64,000 nucleotides of DNA, from NCBI RefSeq assembly GCF_017352135.1, contig NZ_CP071454.1:62001-126000 (forward strand). Reading direction: 5' to 3'. Positions 46,669-54,944 of the stretch are shown one piece after another; position 1 is the stretch's first letter, and the number at the start of each line of letters is the position of its first letter. A program made the translations under genes and the position numbers. The notes below the pieces were generated by a model that had not been told where the DNA came from, searched no databases, and saw only the letters and a program-made list of their open reading frames with translations. The stretch comes from Rhizobium lentis. Lineage in GTDB: Bacteria > Pseudomonadota > Alphaproteobacteria > Rhizobiales > Rhizobiaceae.

Positions 46669-46767
46669 CCCTCATATGGTGAGGGTGAGAAGCGATCCGC
46701 GAAGCGGAGCAATCGATCCTGTGAATCGATCGCAGTGACGAACGCAGGGTCGTCTCGAACCACGAGA
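46669..46767. repeat. RIME-like palindrome mosaic
   Basis: The gap between adaptor and AraC genes holds a row of small palindromes: CCCTCA-TATGG-TGAGGG (46669-46685), CCGC-GAA-GCGG (46697-46707), ATCGATC twice (46712-46718 and 46725-46731) and TCTCG-AACCA-CGAGA (46753-46767). This layout recalls the intergenic mosaic elements known in rhizobia. Family membership is not proven. Confidence 0.45.
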
Positions 46768-46807
46768 GCGGGTGATTGCCTGGGCGCGGGCTGCAAGGCA
46801 GATCACC

Positions 46808-47827
46808 TCAACAGGTCGGACCCGCTTTCTTCTGCCGCCAGGCAACCGGCGTCATATCGGTCACCCGGCGGAATTCGCGGTTGAAGTTGGACTTGGTCTG
46901 AAAGCCGACGTCGAACATCACCTCGGTGACCGATTTCTCGGTATCGGCAAGCAGCCGGCAGGCCTCGCCGATCCTGTAATCATTGACATATTGCGAGACG
47001 TTCTTGTCCATCGCCCGGTTGATCGCTGCCGATATCTGGCGGGCGGGAATGCCGGCCTTGCGGGCGAGCCGATCGAGATTGAGATTGGCGTCGTGATAGA
47101 GCTTCTTTGCCTCCATCAGCGCATCGACCGCCGCGATCGTCTCCTTGTCCTCGATCGTTTCGGGCCTCGGCGTCATCTCCACCGTTTCGGCAGGCGCCCG
47201 GCTTCGGCTGGCCGCCGCCGCCGCAATGCCGAGGATGACGAGGATGGCGAGATTGCTGACGCTGATCAGCGTCATCGCATGCGCGCCATGTGCCCAGGTG
47301 AAATCGAGGAACACGAAGATGTCGACTGCTGCCGACAAGCACAGCGCCGCCGCCGCGAAGATGATCGCCCGATAGGCCGGCACCGCCCCCTCGAAGGGCG
47401 CAAGCCGCAGCGCATCCGCGCCCGGCCGCATCAGAAGCAGGATCGCCACGGCATAACCGACAAAAACAAGCACCAGCGCGATATCAATCGTATCTCGCCG
47501 GAAGGTGATCAATAGCAGGATGACTGCGGCCGGCACGGCATGCAGCGCAATCCGCGCTGGCAGCGACCGCCGGCTCGTCCTCACCAGCCTGGAAACTCCT
47601 GCATAGGTAAGCGGCGGTACCATCGCCGCGATGACAGGCGCGACCATGCTGACCGCCTGCACTCCGTAGCCCCAGCGCAGGCCGGAGAGGATGGATAACA
47701 GGACACTGAGCAGGATCAGCGCCAGAAATGGCCGGTTCGGTGCCGCCTCCTCTTCCCGCCTGAGGACGGTGACGAACAGGATGAGCAGCAGAAGGGCGAC
47801 GACGAAGGGAAGCGGAATGAACAGCAT
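46808..47827 (-). CDS. AraC family regulator with membrane-embedded N-terminus
   Basis: 339-residue protein. The first 215 residues contain about seven hydrophobic helices ('FIPLPFVVALLLLILFVTVL' first) and the last 105 form an AraC DNA-binding domain ('NLNLDRLARKAGIPARQISA' and 'SVTEVMFDVGFQTKSNFNRE'). Membrane AraC regulators usually sense extracytoplasmic signals and control adjacent exporters. It lies upstream of, and on the same strand as, the adaptor-ATPase-permease operon, 241 bases before it. The ATG at 47827 is preferred to 47896 because the extra 23 residues are not membrane-like. Confidence 0.88.
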   Translation of the reverse strand: MLFIPLPFVVALLLLILFVTVLRREEEAAPNRPFLALILLSVLLSILSGLRWGYGVQAVSMVAPVIAAMVPPLTYAGVSRLVRTSRRSLPARIALHAVPAAVILLLITFRRDTIDIALVLVFVGYAVAILLLMRPGADALRLAPFEGAVPAYRAIIFAAAALCLSAAVDIFVFLDFTWAHGAHAMTLISVSNLAILVILGIAAAAASRSRAPAETVEMTPRPETIEDKETIAAVDALMEAKKLYHDANLNLDRLARKAGIPARQISAAINRAMDKNVSQYVNDYRIGEACRLLADTEKSVTEVMFDVGFQTKSNFNREFRRVTDMTPVAWRQKKAGPTC

Positions 47828-48120
47828 GGCCTGGCGGGATCGGAGTGGCGGACAGATACCATCATTGCCGAGATCGCAACCCGGCGCGACCTCCATCGTG
47901 TTCTAGGACCTGTTTCGGATGCGATTTTTTTGTGAACGGCACGGGATACCGGCCTTCGGTGTAAAGGCCAGTCCGAAGTGACGTTGACGATGGCGGCGCC
48001 CGGCCAATATCCGGCCAGCAATCTTTCGACGGAATTCTTACAAGACAGTTTTCGCTTCGAAATCAAGGGGAAAGCATGACCGTGAAACTGTCGTCTCGGT
48101 CGCGTCCCCGCCCTCCAATC

Positions 48121-48717
48121 TCAACCAGACGGGTGCTGCAAAGAGCCCAGGAACGCGAGAACTCGGCTGGTCAGGAGCGCCGTCGCGTCCGCGTCGTAGG
48201 ACGGGAGCGAGCTGTCGGCAAAGTAATGCTGGTCGCCTGGGTAGAGGAAAAGTTCCGCGTCCTCGACCGTCTCGACGATCTCGCGAGCGGCGTCGATATC
48301 GCCCTCGCCTGCGAAGATCGGATCCTTGTCCATCCCGTGGATCTGAACCGGGACACCCTCCGGCCAGGGTCCGAAGGCCCATTTTCCGCTGATCGGCAGG
48401 CAGGAATAGAAGAACAAGGCGCCACGGGCTCCGGGCCGTGTCTGTGCCAGCTTCTGCGCCGGCAGCACACCGAAGGAGAACCCGGCATAAACGAGCGCGG
48501 CAGGCAGTTCGTCAGCGATGCGCACGCCGCGCTCCCTCATCTCGTCGAAGCCGATCGCACCGATATAGGCGAGGCCCTCATCGATGCTGGCGAAGGTGCG
48601 TCCACCGAACAGATCAGGGGTGTGCACGATGTGGCCGGCCGCCCTCAAATCGTCGGCGAATGCGCGGATGCCCGGGGTCAGCCCCTGGGCATGGTGGAAC
48701 AACAAGACTTCAGCCAT
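48121..48717 (-). CDS. Dienelactone hydrolase-like protein
   Basis: 198-residue alpha/beta hydrolase. The nucleophile elbow reads 'AGFSFGVLPA' with Ser where classical dienelactone hydrolases have Cys. The acid 'IHGMDKDPIF' and the His in 'YPGDQHYFADSS' complete the triad. 'FHHAQGLTPGIRAFADDLRA' is the usual start. The substrate is unknown. GGGAGAAGG precedes the ATG. It lies 27 bases after the oxidase operon and could be co-transcribed. Confidence 0.88.
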   Translation of the reverse strand: MAEVLLFHHAQGLTPGIRAFADDLRAAGHIVHTPDLFGGRTFASIDEGLAYIGAIGFDEMRERGVRIADELPAALVYAGFSFGVLPAQKLAQTRPGARGALFFYSCLPISGKWAFGPWPEGVPVQIHGMDKDPIFAGEGDIDAAREIVETVEDAELFLYPGDQHYFADSSLPSYDADATALLTSRVLAFLGSLQHPSG

Positions 48718-48744
48718 ACAAAACCTTCTCCCGACGATCGGTAT

Positions 48745-49110
48745 CTACGGCGTAGCCCCGAAGAAGGCGAGCCGGGTGAAAATCGTGTAGTCCGCTTCCG
48801 ACACCATCAGCGCCACGAAGACCAGCACCAGCAACGGCGGCAGCAGGATCGCATAGACCAGCGCCAGCCTTTCCCAGGCCATGTGCATGAAGACGGCGAC
48901 GATGAGGCCGGCTTTCAGCATCATGAAGACGAGGATCAGCGTCCATCTTGGATAACCCTGGATGCCGAGGTAATCGACCATGTAGGAGAGGGCGCTGAGC
49001 ACGAAAAGCAGGCCCCAGACGAGGAGATAGAGCCGGATCGGGTGCTGCTGCCCGGCATGTGCCTGTGCATCCACCGTTTGGGTTTGCGCGTGTGCCGTTG
49101 TCTCGCTCAT
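48745..49110 (-). CDS. Cytochrome c oxidase subunit IV family protein
   Basis: 121-residue small membrane protein with three hydrophobic helices ('LVWGLLFVLSALSYMVDYL', 'LILVFMMLKAGLIVAVFMHM', 'LPPLLVLVFVALMVS'), the profile of the prokaryotic COX4 family. It starts eight bases after the subunit III stop and is the last oxidase gene of the operon. It is thought to help assembly and stability rather than catalysis. Confidence 0.88.
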   Translation of the reverse strand: MSETTAHAQTQTVDAQAHAGQQHPIRLYLLVWGLLFVLSALSYMVDYLGIQGYPRWTLILVFMMLKAGLIVAVFMHMAWERLALVYAILLPPLLVLVFVALMVSEADYTIFTRLAFFGATP

Positions 49111-49117
49111 GACGACC

Positions 49118-49837
49118 TCACCACAGATAGAAAAACGCGAAGATGAAGACCCAGACGAGGTCGACGAAGTGCCAGTAGAGGCCCATGATCTCGACGGCCT
49201 CGTAGCGCCCTTTCCGGCTGGTGAAAAAGCCGCGCCGTTCCACGTCGAAATCGCCCCGCCAGACCTTGCGGGCGACGATGAGGAGGAAGATGACGCCGAT
49301 CGTGACGTGGGTGCCGTGAAAACCCGTGATCATGAAGAAGGTCGATCCGAACTGCGCCGCGCCCCATGGATTTTCCCAGGGCCGCACGCCTTCGGTGATG
49401 AGCTTCGTCCACTCGAAGGCCTGCATGCCGACGAAGGTTGCCCCGAGAAGGGCCGTCAGAATCATTAGGCCAGCCGTCTTCCCGCGGTCGCGGCGATAGC
49501 CGAAATTGACCGCCATTGCCATGGTGCCACTGCTCGATATCAGCACGAAGGTCATGATCGCGATCAGGATCAGCGGAACGTTCTGGCCGCCGATATGGAG
49601 CCCGAAGACCTCGCTGGGATTGGGCCATGCGACCGGCGTCGACATTCGGGCAGTCATATAGGCGATCAGGAAACAGCCGAAGACGAAGGTGTCGCTGAGC
49701 AGAAAGATCCACATCATCGCCTTGCCCCAGGACGCAGTCTTGAAGGCGCGCTGATCCGAGCTGAAATCGGCGGCGACACCGCGCAGGCCCGATTGCCTGA
49801 GGCCGGGTTCCCCGTGTGGCTGGACAGTTTGTGCCAT
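49118..49837 (-). CDS. coxP: Haem-copper oxidase subunit III
   Basis: 239-residue membrane protein with about six to seven helices. The signature 'GLYWHFVDLVWVFIFAFFYL' at the C-terminus and 'FHGTHVTIGVIFLL' are diagnostic of COX3. GGGAG eight bases before the ATG at 49837 favours that start over an in-frame TTG at 49843. By gene order it matches CoxP of the coxMNOP set first described in Bradyrhizobium. Confidence 0.9.
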   Translation of the reverse strand: MAQTVQPHGEPGLRQSGLRGVAADFSSDQRAFKTASWGKAMMWIFLLSDTFVFGCFLIAYMTARMSTPVAWPNPSEVFGLHIGGQNVPLILIAIMTFVLISSSGTMAMAVNFGYRRDRGKTAGLMILTALLGATFVGMQAFEWTKLITEGVRPWENPWGAAQFGSTFFMITGFHGTHVTIGVIFLLIVARKVWRGDFDVERRGFFTSRKGRYEAVEIMGLYWHFVDLVWVFIFAFFYLW

Positions 49838-49861
49838 CTGCAAATCTCCCGGTTCAGCCCG

Positions 49862-50575
49862 CTAGTTCAGCAATGTGCGGCAGAGATCGACGAATTCGTT
49901 CGCCCATCCGGCAAAGAGCGCAAAGAGCAAGAGCCAGACGGCAAGCATGAAATGCGAATAGATGGCCGAAAGATCGACGCGCAGGCTGAGCCTGTCCGTC
50001 GCAGCCTCGCTCGCAAAGGCCTTCACGGTCGTGTGCGCGAGCACGGCAAGCCCGCCGAGAATATGCAGCCCGTGCAGGCCGGTCAGCATGTAGAAGAAGC
50101 TGTTGGCGGGATTGTCGGCAAGCACGTAGCCGGCCGCGGCAAGCTCGCGCCAGGCCTGGATCTGTCCGACGAGAAAGAAGACCGCAAGGGCAAGTGCAGC
50201 GGCCAGCGCCGGCCGCAGGCGTTCGATGCGGCCATGCCGAGCTTCGCCTTTCGCCCATTCCAGCGCAGCGCTGCTTAAGATAAGAGCTGCCGTGTTCACC
50301 CAGAGGAGGCGCGGAACCGGCATCCCCCACCAGTCGGCCGAGGCCATGCGCATAAAATAGGCGCTGACGGCAAGGCTGAAAACTGCGCCCACGACGCCAA
50401 GGAACACGAAGAGGCCGATTTTCACCGCCGGCGCGGGCCGCCGGTCGGCGCTGTGATGGGCCGGCAGCTGCACCGATCCGGTTTCGAGCCAGGGCTTCGA
50501 GGTCAGCCGCTGTCCGGCAAGCCACCAGACGATGAAGCCGCCGATTGCGGCAAGGAAAATCAGCGTGACGTTCAT
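49862..50575 (-). CDS. coxO: Haem-copper oxidase subunit III-like protein
   Basis: 237-residue divergent COX3 homologue with about seven helices. 'NSFFYMLTGLHGLHILGGLA' corresponds to the conserved COX3 His segment, but the 'GLYWHFVDLVW' motif is replaced by 'DLSAIYSHFMLAVWLLLFAL'. Its ATG overlaps the CoxN stop by four bases, so translation is coupled. By order it matches CoxO. Having two subunit III-like proteins is a known feature of this oxidase type. Confidence 0.85.
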   Translation of the reverse strand: MNVTLIFLAAIGGFIVWWLAGQRLTSKPWLETGSVQLPAHHSADRRPAPAVKIGLFVFLGVVGAVFSLAVSAYFMRMASADWWGMPVPRLLWVNTAALILSSAALEWAKGEARHGRIERLRPALAAALALAVFFLVGQIQAWRELAAAGYVLADNPANSFFYMLTGLHGLHILGGLAVLAHTTVKAFASEAATDRLSLRVDLSAIYSHFMLAVWLLLFALFAGWANEFVDLCRTLLN

Positions 50576-52350
50576 GCCGGGCTCTCCCGGGTTACTCTGT
50601 CGCCGGCCGGCTGCGTCTGCGGAATGAAATCCTCGGCAGCGCCCGGCACGCTGTAGTCATAGGCCCAGCGATAGACGACAGGCAGATCCTTACCCCAGTT
50701 GCCGTGCGCGGGCGGCGTCTGCGGCGTCTGCCATTCGAGCGTCGTCGCCCGCCATGGATTGCCGCCGGCCTCCCTGCCCCGGGAAAGGCTCCAGACCAAG
50801 TTGAACAAGAAGACGACCTGCGCCGCCCCGACGACGAGCGCCATGACTGAGATGAAGACGTTCAGCGTATGAGCCGACGGCGGAACAAAGGCGAGCTCTC
50901 CAAGCTCGAAGTAACGGCGCGGCACGCCGAGCAGGCCGAGATAATGCATCGGAAAGAAGATCGCATAGGTGCCAAGGAAGGTGACCCAGAAATGAATCTG
51001 GCCAAGCGCCTCGTTCAACATGCGCCCGGTGACCTTCGGATACCAGTGATAGATCGCCCCGAAGATGACGAGGATCGGCGCCACGCCCATGACCATATGG
51101 AAATGCGCAACGACGAACATCGTATCCGACAGCGGCACGTCGACGACGACGTTGCCGAGAAACAGTCCGGTCAGGCCGCCATTGACGAAAGTGACGATGA
51201 AGGCGAGCGCAAAGAGCATCGGCAGCGTCAGATGGATGTCGCCGCGCCAGAGCGTCAGCACCCAGTTGTAGACCTTGATCGCCGTCGGGATGGCGATGAT
51301 CAGCGTCGTGGTGGCGAAGAAGAACCCGAAGGCCGGGTTCATGCCGCTGACATACATGTGGTGCGCCCAAACGATGAAGCTCAAGGCGCCGATGACAACG
51401 ATTGCCCAGACCATCATCCGGTAGCCGAAGATGTTCTTGCGCGCATGGGTGCTGATCAGGTCGGAAACGATGCCGAAGGCCGGCAGCGCGACGATGTAGA
51501 CCTCCGGATGGCCGAAGAACCAGAACAGGTGCTGGAACAGGATCGGGCTGCCGCCGCCATGCTGGAGCTGCTCGCCCATTTCGACGATGGCGGGCATGAA
51601 GAAGCTGGTGCCGAGCAGGCGGTCGAACAGCATCATGACACAGGCGACGAAGAGTGCGGGAAAGGCCAGCAGCGCCATCACGGTCGCGGTGAAGATGCCC
51701 CAGACGGTGAGCGGCATGCGCATCAGCGTCATGCCCCGCGCCCTTCCCTGCAGCACGGTCACCACATAATTCAGCCCGCCCATGGTGAAGCCGATGATGA
51801 AGACGATCAGCGAGGAGAGCATCAGCAGGATGCCCCAGTCCTTGCCGCCTGGCGTGCCCGACAGGACCGCCTGCGGCGGGTAGAGCGTCCAGCCCGCTCC
51901 CGTCGGGCCGCCGGGAGCGAAAAAGCCCGCGACGAGGATCAGAACGGCAAGCAGATAGATCCAGTAGCTCAGCATGTTGGCATAAGGGAACACCATGTCG
52001 CGGGCGCCGACCATCAGTGGAATGAGATAGTTGCCGAAGCCGCCGAGGAAGAGCGCGGTCAGCAGATAGATCACCATGATCATGCCGTGCATGGTGATGA
52101 ACTGATAATAGTGATCGGCGTCGATGAAGGTGAAAGTGCCGGGAAAGGCAAGCTGCAGCCGCATCAGCCAGGAGAGCACCAGCGCCACCAGGCCAATCGC
52201 GATGGCGGTCACCGAATATTGCACGGCAATGATCTTGGCATCCTGGCTGAACACATATTTCGTCCACCAGCTTCTCGGATGATAGAGCTCGACATCCTCG
52301 ACTTCGGCGGGCGGGATGACATCTGCGCCGCCGGACGGAATCTCGACCAT
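50572..52350 (-). CDS. coxN: Haem-copper oxidase subunit I
   Basis: 592-residue catalytic subunit with about 12 helices. The low-spin haem ligand is in 'FITMHGMIMV', the CuB site in 'FFGHPEVYI' (with the cross-linked Tyr) and 'WAHHMYVSG', and the paired haem ligands in 'VVAHFHMVMG'. The 'HPEVY' sequence indicates an A-type oxidase. It reduces oxygen to water at the inner membrane while pumping protons. Gene order II-I-III-III fits the coxMNOP oxidase rather than the housekeeping aa3 operon. Confidence 0.95.
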   Translation of the reverse strand: MVEIPSGGADVIPPAEVEDVELYHPRSWWTKYVFSQDAKIIAVQYSVTAIAIGLVALVLSWLMRLQLAFPGTFTFIDADHYYQFITMHGMIMVIYLLTALFLGGFGNYLIPLMVGARDMVFPYANMLSYWIYLLAVLILVAGFFAPGGPTGAGWTLYPPQAVLSGTPGGKDWGILLMLSSLIVFIIGFTMGGLNYVVTVLQGRARGMTLMRMPLTVWGIFTATVMALLAFPALFVACVMMLFDRLLGTSFFMPAIVEMGEQLQHGGGSPILFQHLFWFFGHPEVYIVALPAFGIVSDLISTHARKNIFGYRMMVWAIVVIGALSFIVWAHHMYVSGMNPAFGFFFATTTLIIAIPTAIKVYNWVLTLWRGDIHLTLPMLFALAFIVTFVNGGLTGLFLGNVVVDVPLSDTMFVVAHFHMVMGVAPILVIFGAIYHWYPKVTGRMLNEALGQIHFWVTFLGTYAIFFPMHYLGLLGVPRRYFELGELAFVPPSAHTLNVFISVMALVVGAAQVVFLFNLVWSLSRGREAGGNPWRATTLEWQTPQTPPAHGNWGKDLPVVYRWAYDYSVPGAAEDFIPQTQPAGDRVTRESPA

Positions 52351-52424
52351 GATATCTCCTCCCTTCCTTCAGAGCGGTCTGTGACCGCTGGGGGTTCCAT
52401 GAACCGACGCGGCCTCCGGCCGGT

Positions 52425-53240
52425 TCAGTTTGCCGGCGGCTCTCCCGATGACGCCGTCAGCTGGGTGAATGTCTGCTGCTGCCCGAGCCAGGTCTGATAG
52501 TCCGCGTCGTTGTCGACGGTGACCGTGCCGCGCATCTGCGGGTGGCCGACGCCACAGAGTTCGGCGCAGAGGATCTCGAAAGTGCCCGTGCGCGTCGGCG
52601 TCAGCCAGAAATAGGTGACCATGCCGGGGATCATGTCCATCTTGGCGCGGAACTCGGGCACGTAGAAATCATGGAGCACGTCGACGGAGCGCAGCAGGAA
52701 ATGCACCGGCTTGCCCACCGGCAGATGCAACTCGCCGCCTTCGACGATGATGTCGTCGAGGCCGTTCGCGTCGTTCTTGTCGAGGCCGAGAGGGTTTTCG
52801 GGTGTGATGTCGCGCGTTTCGGCGCGGCCGAGCTTTCCGTCTGCCCCGGGCAGGCGGAAACTCCACAGCCATTGCTGGCTGACGACTTCGATCGATGCGG
52901 CATCGGCGGGCACCGAGATGAACTGGTTCCACACGATGAGGCCTGGGGCGAGCATGGCCGCCACGCCGACCGCCGTTCCCGAGGCGAGCATCACCTCCAG
53001 CTTGCGGTTTTCAGGCTCGTAATGCGCGCGGTTGCCCGGCTTGTGCCGGAAGCGGTAGACGCAATAGGCCATGAAGGAAATCACCGCCACGAAGACGATG
53101 CCGGTGATCCAGAAGGTGATGACAAGGGTGCTGTCGATATAGCTCCAGTTGGACGCGATCGGCGTCCACCACCAGGGGCTCAGCACATGGAACAGCACGG
53201 AGCCGACGACAAGCAGGACGAGGATCAGCACGACAGCCAT
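52425..53240 (-). CDS. coxM: Cytochrome c oxidase subunit II
   Basis: 271-residue subunit with two N-terminal membrane helices ('VVLILVLLVVGSVLFHVL' and 'LVITFWITGIVFVAVISFMA') and possibly a third near residue 80. The periplasmic cupredoxin domain carries a complete CuA site: 'ILCAELCGVGHPQM' holds both Cys, the Glu, His and Met, and the first His is in 'VDVLHDFYVP'. No cytochrome c domain is fused, consistent with the separate cytochrome gene upstream. The ATG at 53240 is preferred because it begins the first helix directly. Confidence 0.93.
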   Translation of the reverse strand: MAVVLILVLLVVGSVLFHVLSPWWWTPIASNWSYIDSTLVITFWITGIVFVAVISFMAYCVYRFRHKPGNRAHYEPENRKLEVMLASGTAVGVAAMLAPGLIVWNQFISVPADAASIEVVSQQWLWSFRLPGADGKLGRAETRDITPENPLGLDKNDANGLDDIIVEGGELHLPVGKPVHFLLRSVDVLHDFYVPEFRAKMDMIPGMVTYFWLTPTRTGTFEILCAELCGVGHPQMRGTVTVDNDADYQTWLGQQQTFTQLTASSGEPPAN

Positions 53241-53385
53241 TTCCGCTCCTCCTCGAGCAGGTTGACCGTGAAAGCGCATTCCGTAAAAAGTCCGTATTTA
53301 TTATCGCACAGATAGAAAATATCGGCAATTACGGCGATTTAGCCATTGCTAACCGGCCGCAACCCGCCATTTGGAGTATTGCCTC

Positions 53386-53796
53386 TCATTTGGAATATTG
53401 CTTGAGATAAGCGACGAGATTGGTGATTTCCTGATCGTCCTTCACTCCGACGAAGGCCATCTTCGTGCCCTTCACCTTCGCTTTCGGATTGTGCAGATAG
53501 TCGCGCAACGTCGCCTCGTCCCAGACGAGGCCACCCTCGCCGGCCGCCTTCATCCCGCTTGAATAGGCAAAACCCGGATGCGTTCCGGCCTTGCGGCCGA
53601 ACAGCCCTTTCAGCGACGGACCGACCTTGTTCGTGTCGGACTCGACCACATGACAGGTCGCGCATTTCTTGAAAACGGTGGCGCCAGCCGTTGCATCGCC
53701 TTCCTGCGCTCCGGCGTCAGCAGGAAAAAGGGCAACAACGGATGTAGCAATCAGCAGAACAACACGGTAGTCCACGGCAAACCTCATCCTCCTCAA
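53386..53796 (-). CDS. Class I cytochrome c
   Basis: 136-residue exported cytochrome. After a signal peptide (ending near 'FPADAGA') comes 'VFKKCATCHVVES' with the CxxCH haem site, and 'GTKMAFVGVKDDQEITNLVA' with the Met ligand. It resembles mitochondrial-type c2/c552 proteins. Its place just upstream of coxM suggests it is the dedicated electron donor of this oxidase. An internal ATG (53787) may be the true start. Confidence 0.92.
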   Translation of the reverse strand: MRRMRFAVDYRVVLLIATSVVALFPADAGAQEGDATAGATVFKKCATCHVVESDTNKVGPSLKGLFGRKAGTHPGFAYSSGMKAAGEGGLVWDEATLRDYLHNPKAKVKGTKMAFVGVKDDQEITNLVAYLKQYSK

Positions 53797-53933
53797 GGTC
53801 GCCAGCCACTCTCACCCTCGGCCATCATTCGCGCGGGGGTGGTGGTTGCTTTGTGATAAAGTTAGTCCTTCGCGGATGCAAGTCAATCGCTTCCACGATT
53901 GCAACGGGGCCGCTCACCACCGCGCGCCGCCGT

Positions 53934-54839
53934 TCATGACGCCGCTCTGGCAAATTCGCCCTGCTCGACCAATACCCTCACGACTTCCAGGAAGCGCTCG
54001 CCGCTGGCTGACAATGTAGGCGGGTGCCACGCCGCCGCGATCGGCAGGGATGGCGGCGGCGGGAGGACAGGGCGATAGGCAACACCCGGTCGGGTCGCCC
54101 TCCCGATGCTGGAGGTGACGAAGCCCAGACCGGTTCCGGCCGCGACGAGTCCAACCAATGTGGTCATAGGCGTCACCTCTTGGACAATCCGGGGACTGAT
54201 CCCCTCGGCAGTGAAGAGGGCAATCACCCGGTCGTAAATACTGGGGCCGATACTCCGCGGTGCAATCAATAGCGGCTCGTGAGCAAGATCGGCGACGCGG
54301 ATGACCGCCTGCTCCGCTAGCCGGTGCGTCGCCGGAAGCGCCAGAACGAACGGCTCGTCCGGCAGGGCGTAAAGAATGAGATCCCGCGAAACCGGCGGAT
54401 GCAGCACGCCGAGGTCGATGTCAGCCGACGCAAGCGCGGCTTCCACTTTGGGCGAACTCATCTCGATGAGATCGACCTCGACTTGCGGATGACGGATACG
54501 AAACGCCTGCACCGCTTCCGGCAGAACGCCGTAAAAGGCGATCGGCGTAAAGCCTAGCCGCAAGCGCCCGACCTCGCCGCGCACCGCCCGCAGCGCTTCG
54601 GCCTTCGCCATGTTGGCGTGCCGCACCGCTTCGCGGGCTGGGCCGAGGAAGGCCGCGCCCGCCGGCGTCAGCGCTACCCCGCGCCTGTCACGCTCGAAAA
54701 GATCGGCTCCGACCTCGCCTTCCAGCGCCCGTATCCGCTGGCTGAGCGCCGGCTGTGTCAGGTTCATCCGTTCCGCGGCGCGGCGAAAATGGAGGTCTTC
54801 GGCAACGGCCACGAAACAGGCGAGCGTACGAATATCCAG
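53934..54839 (-). CDS. LysR family regulator with apparent CTG start
   Basis: 301 residues if read from CTG at 54839, giving 'LDIRTLACFVAVAEDLHFRR' at the N-terminus, exactly the usual LysR start (MDIRTLxxFVAVAE). AGGAGG lies six bases before that CTG, and an in-frame TAG is 12 bases upstream, so no ATG can be used; the first GTG (54812) would remove part of helix 1. The rest is standard: 'RAAERMNLTQPALSQRIRAL' HTH and an effector domain. It is divergent from the beta-propeller gene. Confidence 0.85.
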   Translation of the reverse strand: MDIRTLACFVAVAEDLHFRRAAERMNLTQPALSQRIRALEGEVGADLFERDRRGVALTPAGAAFLGPAREAVRHANMAKAEALRAVRGEVGRLRLGFTPIAFYGVLPEAVQAFRIRHPQVEVDLIEMSSPKVEAALASADIDLGVLHPPVSRDLILYALPDEPFVLALPATHRLAEQAVIRVADLAHEPLLIAPRSIGPSIYDRVIALFTAEGISPRIVQEVTPMTTLVGLVAAGTGLGFVTSSIGRATRPGVAYRPVLPPPPSLPIAAAWHPPTLSASGERFLEVVRVLVEQGEFARAAS

Positions 54840-54860
54840 GATACCCTCCTAATGCAAAAC

Positions 54861-54891
54861 GCCTATCACAGGCGGCTTAATTCCAATTGGA
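54861..54891. promoter_or_regulatory. Candidate LysR operator region
   Basis: Between the divergent LysR and propeller genes are GCCT-ATCAC-AGGC (54861-54873) and the perfect decamer TCCAATTGGA (54882-54891), about two helical turns apart. The divergent position suits LysR control of both genes. Confidence 0.4.
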
Positions 54892-54944
54892 GGATTATCA
54901 GCATCGGCGGCATTTTTAAGGACCGCCAACAAGGGAGCAGTGTT

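Noticed and set aside
46772..47515. Plus-strand open frame over the membrane AraC gene
   Set aside because: Arg/His-rich shadow of a gene with clear membrane helices and AraC domain.
48076..49146. Plus-strand open frame over the hydrolase and subunit IV genes
   Set aside because: It spans two real minus-strand genes and contains no recognisable domain.
50690..52497. Long open frames on both strands over the oxidase subunit I gene
   Set aside because: They overlap a textbook subunit I with all metal ligands and show no motifs of their own.
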